Positions 32,546-44,300 of a stretch of DNA of 64,000 nt are shown in pieces (the first letter of the stretch is position 1; every line of letters begins with the position of its first letter). The notes under the pieces were generated by a model that saw only the letters and a program-made list of their open reading frames with translations, had not been told where the DNA came from and searched no databases. The stretch lies in contig JABACO010000001.1 of assembly GCA_013339895.1 (NCBI GenBank), positions 9,552,515 to 9,616,514 on the forward strand, written 5' to 3'. Source of the stretch: Ephydatia muelleri (taxonomy: Eukaryota > Porifera > Demospongiae > Spongillida > Spongillidae). The position numbers and the translations under genes are program-made.

Positions 32546-34210
32546 AATGATTTGCACTATCACACGTACATGCAGTTTGAGGCAATAAAATGTTTTTCTG
32601 GATGAGGGCAGGACCTTATGCGTGGTCACTGATGGGACACAGGTGTGCAGGTGCAGTGCACAGGACCTTGGTGATGGGGTGAGGGTGTGGGGGAGTGGTG
32701 AGTGTGCCGCCATCATGGACAGCCTTGCTGAGTTGCTCCATCCCAGATGGAACTGCCATACCACGAAGGACCTTACATTTCACTAGTGAGAGGAAAAGGT
32801 AAAATTCCATGAGTAGTAGGATCAGGGGGAGGAGGGTAGGACAGAAGGTGATATAGGTTAAAAGTGAGAAGATGTGGTAGTGGCATGGGAGTCGAGGATG
32901 GAGGAGTTACCGGTTGAGAGATAGATGCAGGGAGAAACAGAAAAGATGAGGGGGAAGTGAGGTGGGGAATGATGTGAAGGTGGGTGTGGCTGGTGGACTG
33001 GCAGTGGTTAAGGAGGTGGAGGTAGTTGCGGTAGTGGTGGTGGTGGATGGAATTGGAGGTGGTGATGGTGGTGGTGGAGTAGTGAAAGGTGGGGTGGTCT
33101 TAGTGGAGGTTGCAATTGTGCTGTGGTGGTGGCGGTAGTGGTGGTGGTGGGGGTCGTGGTGGTGGAGGGGGTGGTGGTGGGGGTGGTGATGGAGGGGGTG
33201 CATGGTGGTCATGGTTGTGGAGGGGTGGAGGTTGGTGTTGGTGGTGAGGGGTTGTGCAGCTGGCAGGTGGTGGTACAGGGGGTGGTGGTGGGTTGGTGGG
33301 GGATGGAGAGTGGGGTGGGGTGGTGGGTGTTGAGGTGGTGGGGTTGATGGTGGGGGTGGTGCTGGGGTGTGGGGGGGTGGTGGTGGTGGTGTGGTTGGTG
33401 GTGGGGGGTGGGTGGTGCGGGGCTGGCGGTGGTGCGGGGGCTGTCGGTGCGGGTGGCGGTGGTGCGGGGCTGCGGTGGTGCGGGGGCTGGCGGTGGTGCG
33501 GGGGCTGGCGGTGGTGCGGGGGCTGGCGGTGGTGCGGGGCTGGTGGTGCGGGGGCTGGCGGTGGTGCGGGGGCTGGCGTGGTGCGGGGCTGGCGGTGGTG
33601 CGGGGGCTGGCGGTGGTGCGGGGGCTGGCGGTTGGTGCGGGGGCTGGCGTGGTGCGGGGCTTGCGGTGGTGCGGGGCTGGCGGTGGTGCGGGGCTGGCGG
33701 TGGTGCGGGGCTGGCTGTGGTGCGGGGGCTGGCGGTGTGCGGGGGGTGGCGGTGGTGGCTGGCGGGGTGGGCTGGCGGTTGTGCGCTGGGGTGGTGGGGG
33801 ATGGCGGTGGGTAGGTGTGGATTGGGTGGGTAGAGGTGGTGGGGTGGAGGTGGGTGGAGGTGGGGTGGAGTTGGTGGAGGTGGGGGTGGAGTTGGGTGGG
33901 ATTGAGGTGGGTAGAGGTGGTGGGGTGGAGGGTGGGGGTGGAGTTGGTGAGGGTGAAGGTGGTGGTGAGAGGTGGAGGTGGTGGATGGGGAGCTGGGTGG
34001 TTGTGGGGTGAGGGGGTGGCGGTGTAGGCAAAATGATTGTGGAAGAGGGATTGTGGAGGTGGTAGTTGCTGAGCTGGTAGTAGAGCTGTTGGTGTGGATG
34101 GTTGTAAGAAGATGGTGGACATGTTAGTGGGTTTGCAAAGATGATAAGACTTATATGCACTCCATTGGGAGTGGCTGTATCTCCAGCATGCAAGGTCTTA
34201 TCGCACATTC
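32546..34210 (-). pseudogene. Copy E of the proline-rich block, 3' part with low-complexity reading frame
   Basis: Minus-strand sequence at 32560-32775 (TGGTATGGCAGTTCCATCTG, CAACTCAGCAAGG) matches the copy B downstream region in reverse, so this is a block facing B. The adjoining 433-residue frame (32907-34208) is mostly P, T, H and Q from simple sequence, including (R)QPPHHRQPPHH repeats. Its start MCDKTLHAGDTATPNGVHIS is not repetitive. Whether it is translated is doubtful; the original proline-rich exon appears replaced or overrun by repeat expansion. Confidence 0.4.
33000..34020 (+). repeat. G-rich, C-poor low-complexity tract with an 18-bp core array
   Basis: The plus strand is almost all G and T. 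At 33412-33790 about 20 units of GGCTGGCGGTGGTGCGGG, with 1-2 base length variants, form a core, flanked by GGTGGTGG and GGTGGAGG repeats. Successive G runs of 3-6 bases make quadruplex formation plausible. Variable G-run length shifts the reading frame repeatedly. Confidence 0.95.
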
Positions 34211-36545
34211 TGAGTCTTGGATGTCAACCATCTAGCTCATCAGAACTTTTAAATGGCTGTGAACCTGTTGTAGTATGAAGGATTAGGCTTTCTACAAGCA
34301 TTTCCATGCCCAGATTCTTTTTTTTTCTATGTGCTTTCTTCTGAGCGTGTGTTTGATAAACTCCACAGGATTGCTACAACACTGAATGACTCGTCTAGAT
34401 TGCATATTCACTCAAATGCTCAAATGTGGTCTTACTTTGCCTCTTCTCCACTTTGAGCAGAACAGATAGCTCCATCGGTCAGGCAAAACTTGTAACAGTG
34501 ACTTCCTTGAGACTCAGTGAATTCTTATGATTGAACTCTTCCTCTGATCTATGCCCAAAGCAGCTATAGGTCTGCCAGGCTCAGTGCTATCTAGTCTGTT
34601 ATTGTGCGTGCATCATCATCTTTGGGTTCATTCATTACTGAATCCGCAGTTCAGCAGCATCAGTTACCAGCAGCACAGCTGCATGATGCATTCAGGTTGT
34701 CTTTCAGACATGAGTACTCCTATAAAAATTTAATCTCATAATGGTTCATGTGAGGCTGCTGGACCTGCAGACATGTGGAGGTAAATATATATTAACAAAA
34801 AACAAATGTGTTTAAATGGCATTAACTGTTGTTGATATCTTATTGTTGTTCATATAAATACAATAGTTTATAATAACTAGCTATTACTGCCTATCACCTG
34901 GTTTGGGAATATATAATGAAATCAGGAATGATGAATTATAATTGATATCTTAAATAGTGTACAGAAGTATTTAGAACTATGAAAGTAGCCTGTCATTTTG
35001 TCAATAGTTAAGGTGTGCTATTATCCACATGACTAGTTGAACAGTGTAGTCCTGTATGATTAAATCACCGAGTACCTGCGCTTACCTTGTGCATCATACA
35101 ACCTTACACTTTACTTATATTCATGAATACACGTTTCTATTTATTCGTATTATGCTTTAGTGATAATCCGAGTGAGGAATTATTACTAAATTGAGTTGGA
35201 TTATCTTTTGGCAATCTGCAGCACTTGGCAAGTGTATCTCCAAGCAAATGTCAAGAGCAACTGATTGTGTGCAGAATGACTAGTGCAAGCAGCAGTTGGA
35301 CTGGAGTTCTCCAAGTAGAACAAAGTATGTTTGCAGGTGTATTTAAAAGTAGAATAGCACTGAACGTCATGGTGTGTGACATTGTACATTGGATGCAAAT
35401 TACTATAATTTAGTTCCGACCAATGATGCATTAGATTTGTCAAGAACTAGTGTTAACATGTTTTGCCTATTTTATTTAATAAACTTTGGGGCTACTAATT
35501 AATTAAAATGTCCACTATAATTCTTATGTTATAATCATTGAAATGGTCAATAATAGTAGTAATAATAATAGTTAGCTCTGAGAGTCATAATTGTAATCTT
35601 GTAATTTAGAAAATCCTCTAATTACCATGATTATAGTATGAATCTCATCATAGAGTGTTGAGTGACTTTGTGTGATGGACAATAATTGTTAGGTAGATTA
35701 ATTGTAACGATGCAGAAAATGATACTAGAAAATTAAATCGAGCTCCAGCCATTAGTTCCAATCTTTTCCCATTTTGCTATATAATTTAATGAAGCCTGCA
35801 TTTCAAAAAGCTCTGTGTACACTGCTTATCTTCTATGGGCCATGGAAACTAGATCCGCATTAGCAATTGTGACATTTGGCGTACATGTAATACTGATGCA
35901 CCAACATATCAAATTCTTCTATTTCTACTGTAGGTTATGTACTGAATGATGAACACTTCACACTGTTTCAATCCCCACTGTTCAATTTGTCTGAATCTTA
36001 CATCAAACAAAGATATGGAGTCATTACAAGATAAAGGTTGGTATGTTATCGCAGAACTGGTTGGTGGGAGTTTGTGAGAGATATGATCACCTACATACGG
36101 GATTGTTGTCCACTAGCATACATGTCTGCAACTTACCTATAAAAGCAAAAGAAACAACACATGTTTTAAGTGTATTGCTAATAAAATACTCCAGTGCCTT
36201 ACAACTCCATAGCAGATAGTTCGATTAATCATTTGTTATAGCCTCAGTCCATAAAAATGTTGTGTTGAATGGGACAATAAGGACCCAGAGTAGTTTGTAA
36301 TGGATTTGCTTAGATCAAAACCATTGAAACAAACATTGGTATTACATTAGTGAGATACAAGGTACTCAAATAAAGAATTCAGTGTGTTGGTAGTGAAAGA
36401 CAAGAATAGACATTAAAACACAACTTGCTACAAATCTGAATATGTTTGGCATGAATGCATAAATTATCCCTAACTCCAAAATTACAAATCAAGTTGAATG
36501 CCCTTCACTCCACTTTTGGGTTTTGAAGAATATTCAAATTACTTC
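34211..36545 (-). other. Upstream flank of copy E, paralogous to 55.3-57.48 kb
   Basis: Shared stretches include agtagcctgtc.ttttgtcaatagtta (34985 and 55948), tttagttc.gaccaatgatgca (35411 and 56343), gcctgcatttcaaa.agct (35792 and 56771) and attggtattacatta.tgaga (36338 and 57309). Divergence is clearly larger than between copies A and D. No coding region was seen. Confidence 0.7.
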
Positions 36546-37529
36546 GGCTTGCACTAACCATCTGGTTGGAACGTTCAACAGACACTCAATATTGCCCAAA
36601 TAAAGGAGGGAATTAGTTAACACTATTGTCGTATGTGGCTTGCTTACTGAGAGGTTCAGCGGGCGACTAACATGTGCTATGCATGTACATACATGTATTT
36701 GCAATTTACATATCGTGAAAATAAAAATGTGATCCAGCTGTGCAAGATTGAGTGCAATGAAGTTATTACAGCCCGCAACAATTCTTTGGCATTCAATTTC
36801 GTCAACAGCATGTGGTGACATCCGGATCATGATTTTAGTATCTCATACTATTGCAGTACATTTAGCGCTGAAGGATAAGCTAGATAAAAAAAGGTTAGGG
36901 ATAGGCTAGTGTTTCAGGGAAGAAATATCTCTACTCTTCATTGATTATGTATATTATCAATAGTTTATAGTTTCAGTGATTAGAGATAATAGGTGTATTA
37001 TTTTTTAGTTACTATTAGACAGGTAGTCTGCCCTAAATGATGCTTAACAATTAGAAAAATAACCTGAGACTACTGGACAAGGCTTGATTGGTTTTAGTTC
37101 TACCTGTGCATCTATTTATTTGATTTTCTTTTGTTACATCAAGAAATCTCAACTTCTGCTCTTATAGAAGACTGGCATTATGGCTCTATTCGACCACACA
37201 TTATTCCTGAGGCCACAATTCTATAATATTTGGGGGGGGGGGGGGAGAGATAGGGAGGGGTGGGAGGGTGTAGTAAACTGCAGAACTTGGTGGATTAGTG
37301 TAATTATTAGTTCTAAGTGGTGGCATATTGAAGGTGGAATAAGAGCAATAAGACTCATCTGCCCTACTGCCACAGCAGCTCCTAATGGAAGGGTCATTTT
37401 GGTTATCAGCATCGAGCTGAGAGACCCGATCGCTTTCAGTATATTCTCCCCTTGAACATACCTTATGGTTGAGTTTTGCAATTTATTTCATTACTTAACA
37501 AAGAGAAACATATGTTGACACTACGACAG
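36546..37529. other. Non-coding stretch with a poly-G tract
   Basis: This contains a run of 14 G at 37232-37245. Short frames only, none recognised. Confidence 0.45.
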
Positions 37530-40500
37530 TGTGTTCAAAAAGAACACAACAATTGTTTCTGGTAGTTAAGTATTGATTACCTCCTGGATCATCACCATGG
37601 ATCTATCTATCGGTATGGCTCCACTTTTGTAATGTTCTTTTGGCCACTGGAGAAGGCCCAAATGCATTTATTTAGCCTCTTTTCGGCTGCAATTTTGCAT
37701 CTACATGTAGTGCACTTCTAGTGACTTTACCTCAGGCATGCTCGTAGTGTCTCAAAACATTAGAATAATAGAAAAAGAGTCTTGGAAGTGGCATCACATA
37801 GTATGCTCCACAGGAACCTAGACAGTCCGGGAGGCACAGTGAGAATCCTATTGTGGTTGAACCGATGATTAAGCGTTAAAACATTGCACGGGCTCTATTC
37901 TAAAACTAGAAGCCTACTTGCAAAGGATTGATTTGCTATCAATCTCTGTTTTATGCATCTGTCTATCTGTATGGCTAGATTGCGCACCTAGTGTACAAAA
38001 TTTCATCACATTAAACCATGTGGGCATCACACAAAATGATGCTGTGGTGATTTCTTCAGTACACCTGCTCAGTTCTGAAGAGTTCAGTTGGCACAATGCA
38101 ATATGGTGTAGTGTCTTTGTTGCAGCAAAGAAACGTTGAATGTTGCGTTAAAAAAAAAAGTTGCATGTAGTAGTAAAGGATTGATTGCCTCCTGGCTCAT
38201 CGCCATGGATCTACATATCTGTATGGCTTTGCTTTTGTAATGTATAAAAATAAAAGAAAAACGCCCATTGGCATTTGGAGAAGGCACTGATTGCGTTCAG
38301 CCTCTTTTTGGCTCCAATTTTGCATCTAGTGCAGTTCTTGGAAAGAAAACAAAGCAACACTGCACCTACTGAAGGTTTTGCAGTTACTTTCAGTCTCTTT
38401 ACCTCAGGCATCTGCAACGGTCATAATGTCTCAAAGCAATAGAATAATAGTCTTAAAAGTGGCATCACATATTATGCTTCATGGCACTAAAATAATGTCA
38501 TGTCATCAAACCTAGATACTACAGGAGGTGCGATGTGCATGCAGAAGTGATGAATGTGCTTTGAAAACATTGCAAGGGATCCTATCTACAACAAGAAATC
38601 ATTGAGTCTGCTTGCAAAGGATTGATTTGTTATCATCCCCTTTTTTATACACCTGTCTATCTGTATAGCTATATTGTAGTTACATAGGGCCAAGTGGCAC
38701 ATGAAAACGATACTGTGGTGATGTCTTTAGTATGCCTGCTATCAGTCCTAAAAAAACCAGTTCACACAATGCAATTAGGTATGGTGTCGCAAAGAAGCAT
38801 TAAATGTTGTGTTCAAAAAGAAAAAAAAATTACTGCATCTGGTAGTAAAAGGGTTGATTGCCTCCTGGCTCATCAATCTATCTGTATGGCTCCACTTTTG
38901 TAGTATACAGTTTTAGTTTTCTTTTAAATAAACGACGACAAATCTATTGGCCACTGGAGAAGGCCCAATTGCATTCAGCCTCTTTTTGGCTGCGTTTTGC
39001 ATCTAGAGAAGTTTTAAATGACTTGGTACTGGAAAAAAACATACTGTAATTGCGGTCAGTGTCTTTACCTCAGGCATCTGCATTGCTCATTGTGTCTCAA
39101 AACATTTGAATTGAAACAAGTGTTAGCAGTGGCATCACATACTATGCTCCACAGCACTAAAGTGATGCCATGATGGGGCTTACCTCAAACCTAGATAGTC
39201 CAGGAGGCACAATGTGCATCCTATCGTGGCTGAACTGATGAATGTGCTTTAAAAACATTGCATGGGCTCCAATCTACAACTTTGAGCCTGCTTGCAAAGG
39301 ATTGATATACTATCAATCTCTTTTTTATGCATCTGTCTATCCGTATGGCAAGATTGTGCACCTAAGTAATCACATTGGACAAGTAGCATCACATAAAATA
39401 GAGCTGTGGCCGGTGACGTCTTCAGGATGCCTGCTATGTATCCTTAAGAATGGGTGATGTCTTGGCTGCAGCAAAGAAGCGTTGAATGCTGTATTAGAAG
39501 GCTGCATTTTGCATCAAGTGCTTTTATAAATTAGGTACAAATCATGTAGAAGTGTCAATTATTTTCAGTGTCTTCACCTCAGGCATTTGTCTGTATAACT
39601 GCATTTGGACCTAGAGTCTCAAAAATAAACAACCACAGTCCAACTAGTTGCGTCACGTTCTCCATTGCACAATAGGGATGCTGTAAAGGTGCTTAAGAAT
39701 CTAGGAGCACGAGATGCAATGGGATCCTGGCTGCTATGAATGTACTTTTTAAAAATTGGGCTTCTACATCTGCATCATAAAATCAAATCTGCCTAATAAA
39801 TATAGGATTGATTCTTTTTTTCCTGCATCCGTGTATCCGTGTAGCTGGATAGAAAAAATATGCAACAAAATATACATTTTTATGGTACAATGGTGATGCT
39901 TGCCAGCAGATATAAAGAATTCAGTTGGCACTGTGAAAGATGAAATCTTGGTCCACAGCAAATGAGAATTGAATGTTATTTTAGATTTGAAAATACTTTC
40001 AAAAGTCTTTTGGCCCGGTACAAGATCGATTGCTTCTAGTCTTGTCACTTTGAATCTATCTATCTGTTCATGGCAGAATACTGATGCTGTCAGGGTGCTT
40101 TGCATCAATCCAAATGGGAGGTATCTTGGCTTCTCTGAATGTTGCATATAAGATAATATTTGCTCTGGTAGTTTAAATAGTTTGGCCTGCTTGTAAAGGA
40201 TGAACATCTTTTTATCTTTATGGCTGTATTGTTCATCTAAAATACAATATAATAAAGTAAGATAAAACGTCTTTAAATCTATTTGCATGAGTATTGTCAC
40301 CACAGAAATGACCACTTTTCGATGGCACAATGGTGAAGCCATTGGGATGCTTGCCACCAGGTCAGTCTGCAGATGAGTGGTTTTTGTTCCGTTTAAACAT
40401 TGTTTATTTATTTAGTTACGTAAGTTATAAACATTAATCATTCTTAGAAAATAAAATTAAAGCCCAATCTATAGAAATTGGGCCTCATGGAATATGGAAC

Positions 40501-42100
40501 AGTTTTCTTCAGTTACGTCTCTATAGAACAAGTATTGTTCCATCATTCATCATGCATTTTGTTCAGAAAACGACTGGTTTCAGACTCATTACACCATGGT
40601 TATATCTGTATGGCTGTAGGTTTGCAGCAAGTGCTATTTAAATTATTAGGCAAACAGACATATTGAACAAGTCATAATTTCTTTCAGCGGCATTATCCCA
40701 GATGTCTGACTGTCTGTCTGTATTGCTGCATTTTACACCTAGCTCCAAAATATTACAATAATCAAAGCAAGTCATAGAAGTGGCATCACATCCACATATA
40801 TGATTCATGAGACAATGATGATGATCTCAAGCAGGCACGAGAGTATCTTAGTATACTATCCAAAACAAATTCACGGGGTTTGCTTGAAAAGTATAAATTG
40901 CTTGATTCATAGTTTTCATCCGTCTTTGTGGCTTCTAGTGATTGTAAGAAAACATGTAAAGTCACATTCTTGGCAAATCTATTTGCACAAGTAACATCAC
41001 AGACCCTGCCACTGTCCATGGCACAATGTGTTGCCTTCAGGGTGCTTGCCATCAGATGAGTTGGCACAGGCAAGATGGTATTTATTGTGAAGGGGAAAAA
41101 AGGGTTGATTGGACCTTGTTGTGATAAATGGAATACCCTGCAGTCTCATCCGCATTGATGTATCCCATCTTTCTGTATGGCATAACTATTAATATAATAT
41201 TGCACACTGGAGAAAATTTGATGGCTTTCATCCTCTTCTCACTATGCTTTTGTATATATGGCTGCAAAAATGCACTTAAGACTTATATTTAGCATAATAT
41301 AAACAAATGCTGCACCTATTGAAGAAGTCTCAATTCTTTAAGTGCCTTCACGTTGTGCATCTCTGTGCACATTGCATCTAGTTTCTGAAAGATTACGCTA
41401 CTCAAAACAACAATCATACTGCATCTTTGTGCACATTGCATCTAGTTTCTGAAAGATTACGCTACTCAAAACAACAATCATACAAGTGGCATCATATACC
41501 ACTTGTGTGATCCATAGCACAATGAAGATGCTGTATAGGTGCTTATCATTAAACCTGAACAATCCAGGAGGCACAAAGTGATAATTTGGTTACACAGAAT
41601 GTTACCTCTAATAAACATTGGGCTTACTATGAAATACAAAATAATTTGGCCTGCTTGTAACGGCTTTGAATATCTTTCTACTTTTCATGGCTACATTTGA
41701 ACCTAGTGCTGTTTGAACTTAAAATACAGAAAACATCTGTCACATTCCCTGCACTTATAAATGTTCAAGGGGCATCACAGACCCTACCATATTTCAAAGG
41801 CATTTTAAAAAGCAGCACTAACTTAAACTAAGTAAACCTTACCATTGAAAACAACAACTCAGTGGTGGGCTGTGTGGTTATAAACTGGATTGCCTAAGTC
41901 TTGTCACCTTGGATCTATCTGTCTGTATTTTTTCACTGTTCTATTTGGTTTGGAACTATGGACCACTGGAAAAGCCATCCCAGCTGTCAGTCTTGTTTTC
42001 TTACTACACTTATTTTACATGCTTGGCAACAGTTATACATTACAGAAGAACAAAATACAATCATTTGCAAGTGTCTGAAACATGAGAAGGTTTAACTAGT
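37530..42100 (+). repeat. Degenerate tandem array, period about 670 bp with half-units of about 330 bp
   Basis: Two anchors recur. AAGTGGCATCACAT occurs at 37790, 38457 and 39129 (spacing 667 and 672) and more loosely at 39380, 40781, 41483 and 41770. ATCTATCTGTATGGCT or a close form occurs at least 14 times, usually after AAAGGATTGATT. Other shared phrases are CCACTGGAGAAGGCCCAA, TTTTGGCTGCAATTTTGCAT and TTTACCTCAGGCAT. Divergence rises to the right. No conserved protein frame runs through the units, so it looks like satellite-type DNA. A 60-bp tandem pair lies at 41355-41482. Confidence 0.85.
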
Positions 42101-43519
42101 GGTATGACTGCACCTAGTTTTACCCTACATGTATGGTAAAGAAAAGGATTTGGACAACTGACATCACTGAGCCTACCTCATGTCTGTAGTAGGATAGTGA
42201 TACTAGCAGTCAGACCTGACCATTTCCATTTGGCACAAAGAAAGATAGTATCTCAGCTGCTGGAATGGATGGCTGAATTGTGTCTTATAAATAATAATAC
42301 CAACTGGGCTTAGTCATTTGAAGAACTTAATAATTGAATCTGCTGGTATATAGAAACAACCGCCTTCAGCATCGACAAATAGAAGCAAATATTAGGCCTA
42401 ATGATGAAGAGTCAATTACTTCCAGCCTCTTGGTTCCATTGCACCTTTCTTTATGCATTCTGTATTTTTAAAAGGAACAATGGACATGATTTGATGTTTA
42501 TTACTATTATTCTGCAACTGTACAAACAGATTGCTGTTGTTTCATCGTCCAGTCTGAAATTTATACATATGAACCCTCCTGAATGTCACACGGCACTAAA
42601 ATGGTGGTGGGCAAGGATTTGTTCTTACTATACTTGGGTCACACAAGCAGAACCGAAGAATGTCACATCCATATACACGAAACAGTATATGAAACGATAT
42701 CAGTGCTGAAAATATTTCTGCATTGCTTGATTGGAGTGAAGGGTAGGCACATTTGATTTCATTTTACTCAGCATTAATGATGAAAATATCACATTAAAAA
42801 CATAATTAAATTTCAAGGCCAAATATGAACTTGAGTTACAGACTTGTCTTTTACAGCCACATTCTGAAAAATAACCTATTTTGTCCTAGTTCATTTTTCA
42901 CTCTTATGCCGGTGAACATACAGTGTACATTACTAATCTAATTTTTGGAGAACTTGACGCCTACTTCTAAACTCTAACTAATCAGATATAATTATTAGAT
43001 TGTCCAGGCACTGAATTATTATTAGCTTTTTTACTGGTGAGACAAATAATATGGACAACAAATCATTTAACCTTGACAATAATGATGTCATTTTGATGCA
43101 TCTAATCATTGTGCTGATATCATGGCTAAAGATAGTCAGTCAGTGTTTGAGATGGGAAATTCATGGTACATGGTTTTTGTTTAAATCAATAGTACATTGA
43201 GATTGCAAAATGAATGACGATAACATTATGGTAGCAATAAATATGCTTATTAAACATTTAGGCACTAAATGTTAATGTGTACAATGCATTCATTGTAAGG
43301 AAAACATTTAGCTAAATTTTCATATGAAAGTGAAATTAAATTAAAAGTTTAAACGAAAGGTAATCAATCCCTGCACAGGTCCTATTAGCATAATTGAAGG
43401 ATAATATCATAAAAGGATCATTTGTCCTTGACAATAATTGTTATTTAATGTGATTTGCCATTCTGTATAAATTTGATGCAACTCATCATGTATTATTCCC
43501 ATACATTGGTGTGGGCACT
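42101..43519. other. AT-rich non-coding stretch between two arrays
   Basis: The frame at 42401-42709 has no recognised motif and no paralogue in the window. Nothing else could be supported. Confidence 0.45.
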
Positions 43520-43829
43520 TTGTATTTCATTGGCTGAGCGTATGGTAGAATCCTAACATTCACTATCAATGGATTTCATTGTAGCTTCTAATATGGTGGT
43601 GGATTATTATAGGAATCAAGCGTTGATGAGAAAGATTTGCCTTTTGTCAGGAAACTTTCCTATGTTATTGCTATACATTTGTATAGGCAGTTCAATAAGA
43701 ATCCTGGTATTTAAAATAAGTGTATTTTCCAATGGAGATTCAACGGAGGATGAAAGAGCTCAGGTGTGTTAAGACTGGCTACACTTGAAATGTTTTTAAA
43801 AATAGCTCCCAAAGTAAGCATTTAATTCT

Positions 43830-44300
43830 TACGCGGACGTTATCATTCGATTCGTAATGTTCAATACATTTTTGATTAATAATAAATGTATGATTATATG
43901 TTGTTTCTATGGTAACGGTTACGCGAGGTGAAATAATTGAATTGAATGTACTGTTACAATTGAAACCCGGATCGTTTTCTCATGTTTCTGCAGTTCTTCT
44001 AATTCAAGCATAACCGTATTTAATAACTACAGTCGGCAATATGATCCGTATTTTGAAACGCTTAGAGCGCTTGCAGGCAAACGTCGAAACTGCGAAAAAG
44101 TAAGCACAAATTTCATATACAACTTACGCATAAAAAGTTAAGTTTCGTTTTTCCTACAGGCTATAGTAGCAAATAGATACTATACGACGTTTTTAGTCCA
44201 TAGAAACGAGATTTAGCCGCCCGGGTTAAAACGTTAAGAAACGCCCCCATATTACGGGAGCGCACGCAATAAACGTTGATGATTGCTTCACATTAATTTG
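43830..44300 (+). promoter_or_regulatory. CpG-rich island inside the array region
   Basis: By hand count there are about 33 CpG in 470 bases, against only a few per similar length in the flanking arrays. Clusters include ACGCGGACG, GTTACGCGAGG, GCCGCCCGGG and ACGGGAGCGCACGC. High CpG retention fits an unmethylated promoter or gene start. Confidence 0.4.
44041..44099 (+). CDS. Candidate first exon
   Basis: ATG at 44041 opens MIRILKRLERLQANVETAKK, a basic amphipathic helix with heptad spacing, and ends at a good donor (AAAAA|GTAAGC at 44100). It lies inside the CpG-rich island. No later exon was found on the plus strand, where array DNA resumes by 44.36 kb, so it may belong to a gene with long introns or be chance. 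Confidence 0.3.

Noticed and set aside
33100-34208. Several overlapping frames of 150-430 residues on both strands
   Set aside because: All are products of the G-rich low-complexity tract; only the minus-strand frame was kept, with low confidence, because its start and flank match the proline-rich block layout.
39764-40357. A 197-residue minus-strand frame
   Set aside because: It lies within the 670-bp degenerate array, is not kept in neighbouring units and has no recognised motif.
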